From Dehalococcoidia bacterium (GTDB lineage: Bacteria > Chloroflexota > Dehalococcoidia > SZUA-161), in NCBI GenBank assembly GCA_011174795.1, contig DUEY01000019.1, positions 1 to 36,228 on the forward strand: a stretch of DNA of 36,228 bases. The letters run 5' to 3'. The translations under genes and the position numbers were made by a program. This document shows positions 21,733 through 31,363 of the stretch, piece by piece (position 1 is the first letter of the stretch; every line of letters begins with the position of its first letter). The notes beneath the pieces were generated by a model. That model saw only the letters and a list, made by a program, of their open reading frames with translations, did no database searches and had not been told where the DNA came from.

Positions 21733-22344
21733 TTGGGAGAGATTCTATCGTCAGAAGACGCCGCCAGCGATTTCGTGGGGTATGAGGACCTCATCGACTT
21801 CATGAAGGAGCGTGCGCTGCACGAGCTGGAGGGGGATATTGTCGAGATCGGCGCCTTCATGGGCGGCGGCACGACCAAGCTGGCGCGGTACGCCCGTGAG
21901 CATGGCAGGAAGGTCTACGCCATCGATATCTTCGACCCCGCCTGCGACAGGACAGAGGACAGCAACGGCGTCAGGATGTGCGACATCTACGAGGCGTTCC
22001 TCCAGGGGCGCTCGCAGCTCGAGGTCTACCGCGAGACGACGCGCGGCTTCGATAATATAGTGACTATAGATAAGGACTCAAGGGAGGTCGAGTTCCCCGG
22101 GGAGCAGCGGTTTATCTTCGGGTTCATAGACGGCAACCACCAGCCGGACTACGTGCGAAACGACTTCCACGTTATCTGGCGCAACCTCCAGCCGGGGGGC
22201 AGCGTCGGCTTCCACGACTACAAGTTCGACCTACCCGGGGTTACCGCCGCCATCGACGGGCTGATAGAGGAGCACAGGGACGAGATAGGCGAAATACGGG
22301 AGATTAAGGATAAGCACATAGTCCTGCTGACGAGGAAGGTTTGA
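21733..22344 (+). CDS. Class I SAM-dependent methyltransferase
   Basis: A 203-residue protein with a clear Rossmann methyltransferase core: motif I is VEIGAFMGGGTTKLA (about residues 38-52), motif II has YAIDIFDP, and later strands are FGFIDGNHQPDYVRND and GGSVGFHDYK. The acid-rich FIDGNH and the HDYK segments match the Methyltransf_24/TylF-like O-methyltransferases that act on sugars or phenols and often need a divalent metal. TTG 21733 is the start, with GAGGAAGG before it, which brings the family N-terminus. It begins 30 bp after the toroid gene and ends 10 bp before the radical SAM gene. The substrate may be the product of its neighbours. Confidence 0.85.
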   Translation: MGEILSSEDAASDFVGYEDLIDFMKERALHELEGDIVEIGAFMGGGTTKLARYAREHGRKVYAIDIFDPACDRTEDSNGVRMCDIYEAFLQGRSQLEVYRETTRGFDNIVTIDKDSREVEFPGEQRFIFGFIDGNHQPDYVRNDFHVIWRNLQPGGSVGFHDYKFDLPGVTAAIDGLIEEHRDEIGEIREIKDKHIVLLTRKV

Positions 22345-22354
22345 GAGCGGTCAT

Positions 22355-23179
22355 ATGCTGGAAGTGTTACAGGTTGAGACGACGAACCGTTGCAATGCGC
22401 GCTGCATCTTCTGTGCCCATAACCAGATAAAGCAGCACGGCACCATGTCCGATGAGCTCTATACCAAGATTCTGAGCGATGCCGCCAGGCTCGACCCGCC
22501 CCCGCAACAGTTCATACCCATGCTCACCGGCGAGCCCTTCCTCGACCGCCAGATAGTAGATAGGATCAAAGAAGCGCGGGCGGCGCTGCCCAACCCCGAG
22601 ATACACCTCTACACCAACGGCAGCCTGCTCACGGAAAACTTAATAAGTCAGCTCGCGGAGGTTCCCGGTTTCCATTTGAATATCTCGGCAAACGGTGCCT
22701 CCGTGGAAACACGGCGGAGATTGACCGGGCTCGACGACTACGAACACGTAGCCAGTATGATAGATTACGTCGATGCCATGTGCATATCTCACACCGTGTC
22801 GCTGGTGCAGCATCCCTCCATCACCAGGGAGGAGGAAGAGGCCTTCAACCGCAGGTGGGGAAAGGCGACGTCGAACTCCTCCTGTCGCACTCCCTTCGTT
22901 TTCCAGCACCTCAACTTTGCCGGGCTCACATCCGCGCCCGAGGGCACCTACTTCACCCGCTGCATCCACGCCACCAGCCACATGACCGTGCTCTGGGACG
23001 GCAGGGTAAACCTGTGCTGCATGGACCCGCTCGGCAAGCAGATATTCGGCGATTTGAACCTCCATACAGTCGAAGAGGTGTGGTGCTCCGAGGGCCGTCA
23101 GTATTATGTCAAGCGCCACGAGGAAGGCAAGGGGGCGGAGTGCGACCTCTGCCGCGACTGCAACATCTTCAGCATCTAG
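22355..23179 (+). CDS. Radical SAM enzyme with SPASM-type C-terminus
   Basis: A 274-residue protein. C13, C17 and C20 (NRCNARCIFC) are the CX3CX2C cysteines that bind the SAM-cleaving [4Fe-4S] cluster; GEPFLDRQIV and LYTNGSLL follow the usual core. The C-terminal part carries several cysteines (TRCIHA, LCCMD, then CDLCRDCN) as in SPASM domains with auxiliary clusters. SPASM enzymes modify peptides or sugars. No short precursor peptide gene is visible next to it, so a peptide-modifying role is not shown. The gene is third in the operon; its 3' end overlaps the UbiA gene by 4 bp on the other strand. Confidence 0.85.
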   Translation: MLEVLQVETTNRCNARCIFCAHNQIKQHGTMSDELYTKILSDAARLDPPPQQFIPMLTGEPFLDRQIVDRIKEARAALPNPEIHLYTNGSLLTENLISQLAEVPGFHLNISANGASVETRRRLTGLDDYEHVASMIDYVDAMCISHTVSLVQHPSITREEEEAFNRRWGKATSNSSCRTPFVFQHLNFAGLTSAPEGTYFTRCIHATSHMTVLWDGRVNLCCMDPLGKQIFGDLNLHTVEEVWCSEGRQYYVKRHEEGKGAECDLCRDCNIFSI

Positions 23180-24150
23180 GAGATGCCCTGAGCCACTACA
23201 AGAAACTGGAGAAGCCCCGAGGCGCTGGAGAACAGGTCCCAGGGCAGGGATTCGGGGGTAAATATCTTGATGAAGCCGTAGGTAAGAAACACCAGCGAGA
23301 TTATGCCCGGCGCGATGAAGGCCCAGCGTCCTCGCGACGAAATGACCGGGACGCGCCTCTGCAACGGCCGCAGCGACCTCCACACCACCACTGTGAATAG
23401 CATCAAGCCACCGGCAGCGACGACCGCAAAGTACCTCGTTCCACTGAAGTAGTGACTGCTGTTAAATATGAATATAGACACGACCACGCTGAGCAAACAG
23501 CTCACAACCATACCCATCAGCAATCCCCGCGGGCCGAAAAAGACGGCTGATGTGTGCAGACCTGCCCTGATATCGAACTGGTAATCGCTTACCACCGTGG
23601 CGAGGTAGAAGGTAGCGGCCACCAGAAACCAGAAGAGCATCATTAAGGAGCTGGGCATCCTCCCCGCCCCCAGCAGATAGCCTGCCGCAGGCAGCAGCAC
23701 GCCCAGCGGAGCGATACAGAGGATGTCGCCCACCGGTTTCGCCTTCAATCTAATCCAGGGATGTGAGTATAGAATACCGCTGATAATACAGGAAAGCACA
23801 ACGAGCAACCCGAACAGGGCGCTCACCACGAAACCAAGAGCCACCGCCGCTATCAGCGTAACTGTGCAAAACACCACGCATCCCCGTTCCGTAACCTCCC
23901 CGGTGACCAGCGGCTGGTGACGAAGGTCGAGGTCCTTTGTGTATTCCGCGTCCTGATACCTGTCCGTGTCCTTGTCGGAGTAGAAGTTGAGGGCGAAGGC
24001 GAACGCAGCGAAGAGAAAGAGAGACGCGAAGCCGACCAATGCGTAGGGCCAGTCTGTCTCCGGGTGAGCGTCAACGGCGAAGGTGAGCATAAAGGTGAGC
24101 GAGAACAGCGGCCAGGCGCTGAGCCTCGCCAGTTTCAGATATCCCGTCAT
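23176..24150 (-). CDS. UbiA-family prenyltransferase
   Basis: A 324-residue integral membrane protein with about nine hydrophobic segments. Two Asp-rich loops fit the UbiA active site: NFYSDKDTDRYQD (first loop, about residues 55-67) and SDYQFDIRAG (second loop, about 188-197), where Mg2+ and prenyl diphosphate bind. UbiA enzymes attach isoprenoid chains to aromatic or glycerol phosphate acceptors for quinones, hemes or lipids. The acceptor is not known. ATG 24150 has a GGTGAT-type weak ribosome site. The gene follows rnhB by 42 bp and converges with the radical SAM operon. Its position beside methyltransferases and a radical SAM enzyme suggests a shared biosynthetic role, but this is only an inference. 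Confidence 0.8.
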   Translation of the reverse strand: MTGYLKLARLSAWPLFSLTFMLTFAVDAHPETDWPYALVGFASLFLFAAFAFALNFYSDKDTDRYQDAEYTKDLDLRHQPLVTGEVTERGCVVFCTVTLIAAVALGFVVSALFGLLVVLSCIISGILYSHPWIRLKAKPVGDILCIAPLGVLLPAAGYLLGAGRMPSSLMMLFWFLVAATFYLATVVSDYQFDIRAGLHTSAVFFGPRGLLMGMVVSCLLSVVVSIFIFNSSHYFSGTRYFAVVAAGGLMLFTVVVWRSLRPLQRRVPVISSRGRWAFIAPGIISLVFLTYGFIKIFTPESLPWDLFSSASGLLQFLVVAQGIS

Positions 24151-24192
24151 CTATATCATCACCAGTGTGCGCAGCAGGGATGGTTGGTCCAT

Positions 24193-24858
24193 CTACCGGA
24201 AAAAGCCCTGGACGGGGCTGAAGGTCCTGCGGTGTATGGGACTGGGACCGAGGCGCTGCAGTAGCTCCAGGTGCTCCGGTGTCCCATATCCCTTGTGCCG
24301 GGACATGCCATAGCCGGGGTACTGCCTGTCGTAGTGTACCATGAGCCGGTCACGGACGACCTTGGCGACGATGGATGCCGCCGCAATGGAGAGGGACCGG
24401 CTATCGCCCCTGACTATGCTCATCTGCGGGAGAGGGACGTCGGGCAGGGTGAGGTAGTCTATGAGCAGGCAATCGGGGCGTGCTGACAGCTGCTCCGCCG
24501 CGTAGCGCATCGCCAGCCTCGTAGCAGCAACGATGCCGTACTCATCGATCACCTCGTGGGTAACCAATCCCACGCCAAAATACGCCCCGTCCCGCTGGAT
24601 GCAGTCGAAAAGGAACTCCCGCATGTGCGGGGTGAGCTGCTTGCTGTCTCGAAGCTGCGGTAGCCAGAAGGGCTGGCGCTCTGTGGGCAGGATTACCGCC
24701 GCGGCTACCACCGGTCCCGCCAGCGGCCCGCGCCCAGCCTCGTCGATGCCGGCGACCAGTCGATATCCCTGCGCCCTCAGCCTTTCCTCTTCATCGAACG
24801 TTGGTGCCATGTTCGGTGCCCTGCCCGCCGTGACCATCGCCTCTTCGGTTTGAGACAT
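24193..24858 (-). CDS. rnhB: Ribonuclease HII
   Basis: A 221-residue RNase HII. The catalytic acids lie in GIDEAGRGPLAGPV (D39, E40), LIDYLTL and ASIVAKVVRDRLM, and the C-terminal part contains the typical GYGMSRHKGYGT pattern. It cuts RNA in RNA-DNA hybrids, including single ribonucleotides in the genome. ATG 24858 was used; internal ATGs 16 residues further on would shorten the non-conserved tail, and a TTG/GTG-like longer start is unlikely. It is first in a minus-strand pair with the UbiA gene. Confidence 0.93.
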   Translation of the reverse strand: MSQTEEAMVTAGRAPNMAPTFDEEERLRAQGYRLVAGIDEAGRGPLAGPVVAAAVILPTERQPFWLPQLRDSKQLTPHMREFLFDCIQRDGAYFGVGLVTHEVIDEYGIVAATRLAMRYAAEQLSARPDCLLIDYLTLPDVPLPQMSIVRGDSRSLSIAAASIVAKVVRDRLMVHYDRQYPGYGMSRHKGYGTPEHLELLQRLGPSPIHRRTFSPVQGFFR

Positions 24859-24942
24859 CGTACCACGAACGAACAGGGCTGTCAAAGCGTGGAGGGCGAA
24901 TCCGAGTTGCAGGTTGCCCGCCCTGCACCTATACTATAATTC

Positions 24943-25704
24943 GTGCTTAAGTACGTAATTTACAAGCTCTCGCTGATAAATGCCGCATTCGCCTTTAAAA
25001 GCGTGTACTACGGACAGTTACTGTCCGTCTACATACGTAATCTCCGCCCCCTGAGTCCGGGCTCCTTCCTGGACTCCCTCCGTACAACAAGGCGAATCTT
25101 CCGCGTCAGGAAATATACCGCCATTCTACCGTTGCGGCTGAGCAACCTGCACAGGCTATGCAGGGAGATAGACATAAGCGCCGTACCGGGCGATGTCGTA
25201 GAATGCGGCGTTTACAACGGGGGCTCAGCTTCCATACTGGCCTCCGTCTGCACACGGTCGCCGCTGGAAAGGGATATCTGGCTGTTCGATTCATTCGAGG
25301 GCCTTCCTGAGCCTGGCACAGAGGACGGCATCAAATCTCAAGGTTGGAAAGGATGGTGTCACGGCGACCTGGAAAAGGTGAAAACTGTATTCCAAAAGCT
25401 GCATATCCCCGAGTCCCGCGTCCGCATCGTCAAGGGATGGTTCCAGGACACCTTCCCCTCGGTGCAGATACCAGATATAGCCCTGCTCCATATCGACGCG
25501 GACTGGTACGAGAGCGTCAAGCTGTGTCTCGAGAAGTTCTACGACAGCGTCCGCCCCGGTGGTTTCGTCATCATCGACGACTACGGACACTGGGAGGGCA
25601 GCCGCAAGGCTACTGATGAGTTCCTCGAGCAGCGTGGCATCGACATAGAGTTGGTGGGGGTTGGCTACACCTGCCGCTATTTCCAGAAGCCCCTCGATAC
25701 ATGA
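24943..25704 (+). CDS. TylF/MycF-like O-methyltransferase
   Basis: The 253-residue protein carries a TylF-type fold: VVECGVYNGGSASIL (SAM motif I, near residue 85), FDSFEGLPEP (metal and substrate loop), LLHIDADWYESVKLCLEKFY and GGFVIIDDYGHW with the conserved aspartates. Such enzymes O-methylate sugars, as in macrolide and mycinamicin biosynthesis, and need Mg2+. About 80 hydrophobic or basic N-terminal residues precede the core. GTG 24943 is the first start after an in-frame stop, but a perfect TATAAT (24935-24940) ends only 2 nt before it, so either the TATAAT is not the promoter or translation starts later. A link with the prenyltransferase locus is plausible. Confidence 0.82.
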   Translation: MLKYVIYKLSLINAAFAFKSVYYGQLLSVYIRNLRPLSPGSFLDSLRTTRRIFRVRKYTAILPLRLSNLHRLCREIDISAVPGDVVECGVYNGGSASILASVCTRSPLERDIWLFDSFEGLPEPGTEDGIKSQGWKGWCHGDLEKVKTVFQKLHIPESRVRIVKGWFQDTFPSVQIPDIALLHIDADWYESVKLCLEKFYDSVRPGGFVIIDDYGHWEGSRKATDEFLEQRGIDIELVGVGYTCRYFQKPLDT

Positions 25705-25738
25705 CCGCCCGATTATTTAATCGACCACGCCTCTATGG

Positions 25739-25744
25739 TATACT
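25739..25744 (+). promoter_or_regulatory. -10-like box (TATACT) before cimA
   Basis: TATACT lies 43 bp before the cimA start; TTTAAT at 25716-25721 is a weak -35 match at 17 bp. The leader of about 40 nt is too short for a T-box or leucine-type attenuator. Confidence 0.4.
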
Positions 25745-25787
25745 GCAGATATCCGAGTGAATACCGGCGGGAAAGAGGTTGGCAGGA

Positions 25788-27380
<1,593 letters not shown>

Positions 27381-27397
27381 CTGTACAGAGGAGCGTA

Positions 27398-28012
27398 GTG
27401 ACCCGTTTTTATCTGGTGAGACACGGGCAGACGGCGTGGAACCGGGAGGAGAGGTTTCGAGGGAGGGTCGACCTCCCCCTGAACGAGACCGGCATCAGGC
27501 AGGCAGAAGCGCTGGCTCTGCACATGAAAGGCAGGGAGGTAGCTGCCATCTATGCCAGCCCCCTCAAGCGCACCATGGAGACAGCCGGCATCCTGGCACA
27601 GCAGTTCAGCCTCCCCGTAGTCCCGCTGGACGGGCTGCTCGACGTAGATTTTGGGGGCTGGCAGGGGCTCTCTACAGAGGAAGCCGCTCAGAAGTACCCG
27701 GAGCTCTTCGAGACGTGGGTCAATCGACCCCACGAGGTCCGATTCCCCGAGGGAGAGAGCATGGAGGAGCTGCGCCAGAGGGTTACTGCTGCGGTGGAGA
27801 GGCTTGCTGTTGAGCACAACGAGCAGACGGTGGTGCTGGTCTCCCACATGGTTGTGTGCAAGGTGCTGCTCTGCGCCCTGCTCGGGCTGGACAACTCACA
27901 CTACTGGCAGGTGGGACAGGATGTATGCGCCCTCAACTCCTTTGAGTTCAGCGACGGCGTTCCCACGGTGAGCCTGGTCAACGATACCTGCCACCTCAAG
28001 AGCCTGCAATAA
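27398..28012 (+). CDS. Histidine phosphatase (phosphoglycerate mutase-like) superfamily protein
   Basis: The 204-residue protein has the full signature: LVRHGQTAWN with the phosphorylated His near residue 9, FRGRVDLPLNETG, ASPLKRTMETA, DVDFGGWQG and VSHMVVCK with the second His. The length and motifs fit cobalamin-5-phosphate phosphatase (CobC) or alpha-ribazole phosphatases and general sugar phosphatases, as well as cofactor-dependent mutases; since apgM is present in this window, a phosphatase role is more likely than glycolysis. Start GTG 27398 follows AGAGGAG (27387-27393). It starts 17 bp after cimA and ends 10 bp before the endonuclease III start. Confidence 0.85.
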   Translation: MTRFYLVRHGQTAWNREERFRGRVDLPLNETGIRQAEALALHMKGREVAAIYASPLKRTMETAGILAQQFSLPVVPLDGLLDVDFGGWQGLSTEEAAQKYPELFETWVNRPHEVRFPEGESMEELRQRVTAAVERLAVEHNEQTVVLVSHMVVCKVLLCALLGLDNSHYWQVGQDVCALNSFEFSDGVPTVSLVNDTCHLKSLQ

Positions 28013-28022
28013 GGTGAGCCTA

Positions 28023-28703
28023 TTGAGCATCGCCAGGATAATCAAGCTGCTGGCGGAGGAATACGGCGCCATCGACTGGAGCCAGCATCGCGACCCGCTT
28101 CCCGAGCTCATCATGACCATCCTCTCCCAGAATACCTCGGACCATAACTCGAGGCAGGCGTTCCAACGCCTCATCACCAGGTTCGGCACCTGGGAGGCGG
28201 TGGCTGAGGCGGATGCAGCGGATATCGCGGAGGCGATAAAGCACGGCGGCCTGGCGCAGGTAAAGGCACCCCGGATTAAGCAGATACTCGGGCGTATTCT
28301 CTCTCAGCGCGGCTCCCTCGACCTGGAGTTCCTCCGGGAGCTGCCCCTGGCTGATGCCAGAGCCTGGCTGGAGGCTCTGCCCGGCGTGGGGCCCAAGACC
28401 GCCGCCTGCGTCCTGCTGTTCTCGCTGGGCAAGCCCGCGCTGCCCGTCGACACCCACGTCCACCGGGTGGCGAAGCGGCTGGGCTTGATAGACAACAGGG
28501 CCTCGGCGCGAAAAGCGCACGAAGTGCTGGGCGGCATGGTGCCCGCGGAGGACGTCTACCGCTTCCACATCTACATGATAGAGCACGGCCGGAGGGTGTG
28601 CAGGTCACAGCGTCCCCGCTGCCACCAGTGCGTTCTGCTCACGCTCTGCCCGGCGGGCCGCTACCTGCTCGAGCCAGCGATGGAGCACGGGGTTAAGGCT
28701 TGA
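28023..28703 (+). CDS. nth: Endonuclease III (DNA glycosylase/AP lyase)
   Basis: A 226-residue HhH-GPD glycosylase. The helix-hairpin-helix ALPGVGPKTAACVLLF carries the catalytic Lys, and VDTHVHRVAKRL the catalytic Asp. The C-terminal [4Fe-4S] motif is intact: C-X6-C-X2-C-X5-C. It removes oxidised pyrimidines and cuts at abasic sites. TTG 28023 is preferred, since AAGGTGA lies 5 nt upstream; GTG 28014 would add three residues and would lie inside the ribosome site. It is third in the cimA operon; the TGA stop overlaps the TTG start of the next gene, so the two are translationally coupled. The relation of base-excision repair to citramalate synthesis is probably only positional. Confidence 0.92.
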   Translation: MSIARIIKLLAEEYGAIDWSQHRDPLPELIMTILSQNTSDHNSRQAFQRLITRFGTWEAVAEADAADIAEAIKHGGLAQVKAPRIKQILGRILSQRGSLDLEFLRELPLADARAWLEALPGVGPKTAACVLLFSLGKPALPVDTHVHRVAKRLGLIDNRASARKAHEVLGGMVPAEDVYRFHIYMIEHGRRVCRSQRPRCHQCVLLTLCPAGRYLLEPAMEHGVKA

Positions 28704-29326
28704 ACGAAGCGGAAGAGATAATCGACCGCGCCCGCTCGCTTTTCGACGCAGCCGGCGTGGCTATCGAGCCCGCGACTGGCGATACCATCCTGGTGCTGGG
28801 GCTGGTCTCGACCCCCGAGAGGGACCTCGACGATTTCGCCGCGGCAGGCGGCAGAACAATCCTGCGAGGCTTCATCAGGCACGCCAAAGATAAAGAGGAT
28901 GCCCTGCTCGATTTCATCAGGGGAAAGGGATATTCAGCGGAGCTTGTGGGCGAGCTGGGCTATTCCCCCAGCGGTAGGCCGAACCTCAAGCACCTCGCCG
29001 TCGCCGCCGGCCTTGGGTTTCAGGGCAAGAACACCCTCGTCATCAACCCGCAGTTCGGCCCCTGGCTGAGGTTTATGGCCATCAGGACCGATGCCCCGCT
29101 TGCAACCAGCGGCCCCGGTAGATACACTAGGGAGGAGAGCCCGTACTGCGAGGGCTGCCAGGAGTGTATCAAGGCCTGTCCGGTGAGTATTCTCCTGCCC
29201 TATCGCCTTCGCAACCCCGACTGGTGTCTGGCCGCCGTGTCCGGCGAGCGGCGCGGCGAACTGGCAATTTGCGATAAATGTGTGGTAGTATGTCCTGTGG
29301 GCGAGCGAAAAACGCCCGCGGCATAG
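28700..29326 (+). CDS. QueG-like double [4Fe-4S] protein
   Basis: The 208-residue protein resembles the C-terminal half of epoxyqueuosine reductase: AGLGFQGKNTLVINPQFGPWL matches the QueG loop that binds the cofactor, and CEGCQECIKACP (C150, C153, C156, C160) with CDKCVVVCP (C191, C194, C198) provide two [4Fe-4S] clusters, C176 being a possible eighth ligand. QueG is about 350-380 residues with extra parts, so this shorter form is probably a relative of unknown substrate that may use a corrinoid. The TTG start at 28700 overlaps the endonuclease III stop (TTGA). It ends the cimA operon; tandem hairpins follow at 29351. Confidence 0.75.
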   Translation: MNEAEEIIDRARSLFDAAGVAIEPATGDTILVLGLVSTPERDLDDFAAAGGRTILRGFIRHAKDKEDALLDFIRGKGYSAELVGELGYSPSGRPNLKHLAVAAGLGFQGKNTLVINPQFGPWLRFMAIRTDAPLATSGPGRYTREESPYCEGCQECIKACPVSILLPYRLRNPDWCLAAVSGERRGELAICDKCVVVCPVGERKTPAA

Positions 29327-29350
29327 TTAGCAGCGTAATTCCTTATTGTC

Positions 29351-29426
29351 CTCCCTCCCCTGTTGGGAGGGAGTTAGAGGGAGGGGGGAATTCACCCTCA
29401 CCTATCCTCTCCCCTCAAGGGAGAGG
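29351..29426. repeat. Two tandem purine/pyrimidine hairpins
   Basis: CTCCCTCCC-CTGTT-GGGAGGGAG (29351-29373, perfect 9 bp) and CCTCTCCC-CTCAA-GGGAGAGG (29406-29426, perfect 8 bp) lie 33 bp apart between the QueG-like gene and argC. Such CCCTC/GGGAG palindromes are recalled as dispersed repeats in several environmental genomes. They could also end the upstream transcript, although the following ATTTAAT is only weakly T-rich. Confidence 0.6.
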
Positions 29427-29451
29427 GATTTAATCGAAGCTCGCTATAGGA

Positions 29452-29457
29452 TACAAT
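29452..29457 (+). promoter_or_regulatory. -10 box (TACAAT) of argC
   Basis: TACAAT, 5/6 match, lies 32 bp before the argC start codon; the -35 region is poor. It would give a leader of about 25 nt. Confidence 0.4.
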
Positions 29458-29488
29458 AGCAGAGCGAATAACTGAATAGGAAGTATAG

Positions 29489-30529
29489 ATGGCAGAGGTA
29501 AAGGCTGGCATTATCAACATCACCGGCTATATCGGCATGGAGCTGGCTCGCCTGCTGCACCAGCATCCCAAGGTCAAGCTGACCTCGGTTACCGGGCGCA
29601 GCGCCGTGGGGCAGAAGGTTGGCGAGGCTCTGCCGCATCTCGATGACATCAAACTGACGATAAAAACCGAGCTCGACAAGGTCGACTTTGTGTTCTCCGC
29701 CCTGCCTCACGGAGAAAGCGCCGCCACGGTCATCACCATGCTGGAGCAGGGCGTCAAGGTAGTCGATGTAAGCGCCGACTTCAGGCTCAAGGATGCTACG
29801 GAGTACGAGCAGTGGTATAAGATAGCCCACCCCGCGGCGAAATATCTCGAGGAGGCGGTATACGGGCTGACGGAACTTAACCGCGACCAGGTCGCTGCAG
29901 CCCGGCTCGTCGCCAACCCGGGCTGCTACCCCACCGGTGCCATCCTCGCACTGGTGCCGGCGGTCAAGGCTGGCCTCGTCGAGCCTGACATCGTTATCGA
30001 CAGCAAATCCGGCGTCTCGGGCGCCGGCAGGGCGTTGAGCCTCACCACCCACTACGCCGAGGTAAACGAGAACGTCTCTGCCTATGCCCTCGAGGGTCAT
30101 CGCCACCTGCCGGAGATGGTACAGGAACTGAAGCGGTTGGCTGCGGAGCCTGCTCTGTCGGTAACCTTCCTCCCCCACCTGATACCGATGACCCGCGGGA
30201 TACTGACCTCCTGCTACGCCAAGCTTAAGGAGGGCAAGTTAGCCGGGGGGAAGAAGGGCGGGGAGGAGGTCATGAAGCTCTACCAGGACTTCTACCGCGG
30301 CGAGCCCTTTGTCCGGGTAGTATCCCCACCGCCGCAGACCAAGCAGACCTGGGGGAACAACCTCTGCCTCATCCACCCCGCTGTCGACAGCAGAACAGGG
30401 AGGCTCATCGTCGTCAGCTGCATCGACAACCTGGTCAAGGGAGGAGCGGGGCAGGCAGTACAGAACATGAACCTCATGCTGGGCTTCCCGGAAACGACCG
30501 GCCTCGATGCCCCGGCGGTTTACCCATAG
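29489..30529 (+). CDS. argC: N-acetyl-gamma-glutamyl-phosphate reductase
   Basis: The 346-residue enzyme reduces N-acetylglutamyl phosphate to the semialdehyde with NADPH, in arginine synthesis. The active-site Cys is C146 in VANPGCYPTG; the substrate His is in LEGHRHLPE. The nucleotide loop reads G7-I-I-N10-I-T-G13-Y-I-G16, so the second glycine of GxxGxxGxxG is Asn, a form I associate with Chloroflexota. AGGAAG lies 5 nt before the ATG at 29489. No other arg gene is adjacent, so it is probably transcribed alone, perhaps followed by readthrough into the tRNA gene 45 bp after the stop. Confidence 0.95.
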   Translation: MAEVKAGIINITGYIGMELARLLHQHPKVKLTSVTGRSAVGQKVGEALPHLDDIKLTIKTELDKVDFVFSALPHGESAATVITMLEQGVKVVDVSADFRLKDATEYEQWYKIAHPAAKYLEEAVYGLTELNRDQVAAARLVANPGCYPTGAILALVPAVKAGLVEPDIVIDSKSGVSGAGRALSLTTHYAEVNENVSAYALEGHRHLPEMVQELKRLAAEPALSVTFLPHLIPMTRGILTSCYAKLKEGKLAGGKKGGEEVMKLYQDFYRGEPFVRVVSPPPQTKQTWGNNLCLIHPAVDSRTGRLIVVSCIDNLVKGGAGQAVQNMNLMLGFPETTGLDAPAVYP

Positions 30530-30546
30530 CCAATCCAAGCTGTTTC

Positions 30547-30555
30547 TGCTATACT
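30547..30555 (+). promoter_or_regulatory. Extended -10 promoter of tRNA-Glu
   Basis: TGC-TATACT, an extended -10 element, lies 20 bp before the mature 5' end of the tRNA. No -35 box is evident at the normal spacing. Confidence 0.5.
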
Positions 30556-30574
30556 TCAAACCAGATTTACATGT

Positions 30575-30650
30575 GCCTCCATCGTCTAGCGGCCTAGGAC
30601 ACTGCCCTTTCAAGGCAGAGACAGGGATTCGATTTCCCTTGGAGGCACCA
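30575..30650 (+). tRNA. tRNA-Glu (anticodon UUC)
   Basis: A 76-nt cloverleaf fits exactly. The 7-bp acceptor stem is GCCTCCA/TGGAGGC, the anticodon stem CTGCC/GGCAG holds the loop CTTTCAA with anticodon TTC, and the T stem AGGGA/TCCCT encloses TTCGATT. CCA is encoded. The D loop contains the GG pair in AGCGGCCTA. It lies between argC and the transglutaminase-like gene, has its own -10 element and could be cotranscribed with either. Confidence 0.95.
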
Positions 30651-30697
30651 GTTCTTGCACGGGGAGGGAATAGGTTCGAGCTTCGAGAGGTGCTGTC

Positions 30698-31363
30698 ATG
30701 ACCGGGATGGAGAAGTACTTGAGATGCACGGAGGCCATCGATTGCGGCACGGATTCCATTAAGGAGAAGGCCGCTGAGGTCACCCGCGGGCTGAGAACGG
30801 ACAGGGAGAAGGCTTTAGCCCTGTTCTATTTCGTCAGGGACGAGATAAAGCACAACCCCTATGCGCCGAGCCAGTATCTCGAGGAACACAGGGCGAGCCT
30901 CATCATGGAAAGAGGCACCGGACACTGCCAGCACAAGTCGCTCGTCCTCGCGGCGCTGAGCCGGGCTGCCGGCATCCCCGCCCGCCTGGGCTACCTGGAC
31001 GTCCGCGACCATCTCCTGTCGTACAAGTTCCGCAAGATGGTCGGCGGCGGCAACCTGCTCATCCAGCATGGCTATGCCGAGCTCTACATCGATGGCAGGT
31101 GGGTCCATGTCAGCCCGGCCTACGACCTGGAGACCTGCCAGAAAAACGGGTTCGTCCCGGTGGACTTCGACGGGATAAACGACGCCAGGGACTCGCGCTA
31201 CAATCAGGAAGGCAAGCCCCATATCGAGCTTGTCAAAGACCACGGGCAGTACGAGGACTTCCCCTGGGATGAGATCGTCAACTACCGCATGGAGTTCGTG
31301 AAAAAGATTGGCAGGGAATGGACCGAGTACTCGGATAATGTAGCCAGTCACAAGGTTGAATGA
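30698..31363 (+). CDS. Transglutaminase-like cysteine protease-fold protein
   Basis: The 221-residue protein has the transglutaminase core with a full catalytic triad: C77 in GTGHCQHKSLVLAALSRAAG, H124 in QHGYAELYIDGRWVHV and D143 in SPAYD. The beginning carries helices typical of the family. Members are proteases, amidases or cross-linking enzymes; the substrate is unknown and there is no signal peptide, so it is probably cytoplasmic. ATG 30698 has GAGAGG 8 nt upstream. Its stop codon TGA overlaps the start ATG of a 24-residue membrane microprotein (31363), so the two are coupled. Confidence 0.85.
   Translation: MTGMEKYLRCTEAIDCGTDSIKEKAAEVTRGLRTDREKALALFYFVRDEIKHNPYAPSQYLEEHRASLIMERGTGHCQHKSLVLAALSRAAGIPARLGYLDVRDHLLSYKFRKMVGGGNLLIQHGYAELYIDGRWVHVSPAYDLETCQKNGFVPVDFDGINDARDSRYNQEGKPHIELVKDHGQYEDFPWDEIVNYRMEFVKKIGREWTEYSDNVASHKVE

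Noticed and set aside
22355-23179. RiPP precursor peptide next to the SPASM radical SAM enzyme
   Set aside because: The flanking gaps are 10 bp upstream and none downstream; no short precursor frame fits.
25745-25787. T-box or leader-peptide attenuator before cimA
   Set aside because: The leader is only about 40 nt, with no Specifier loop, T-box sequence or codon-rich leader peptide.
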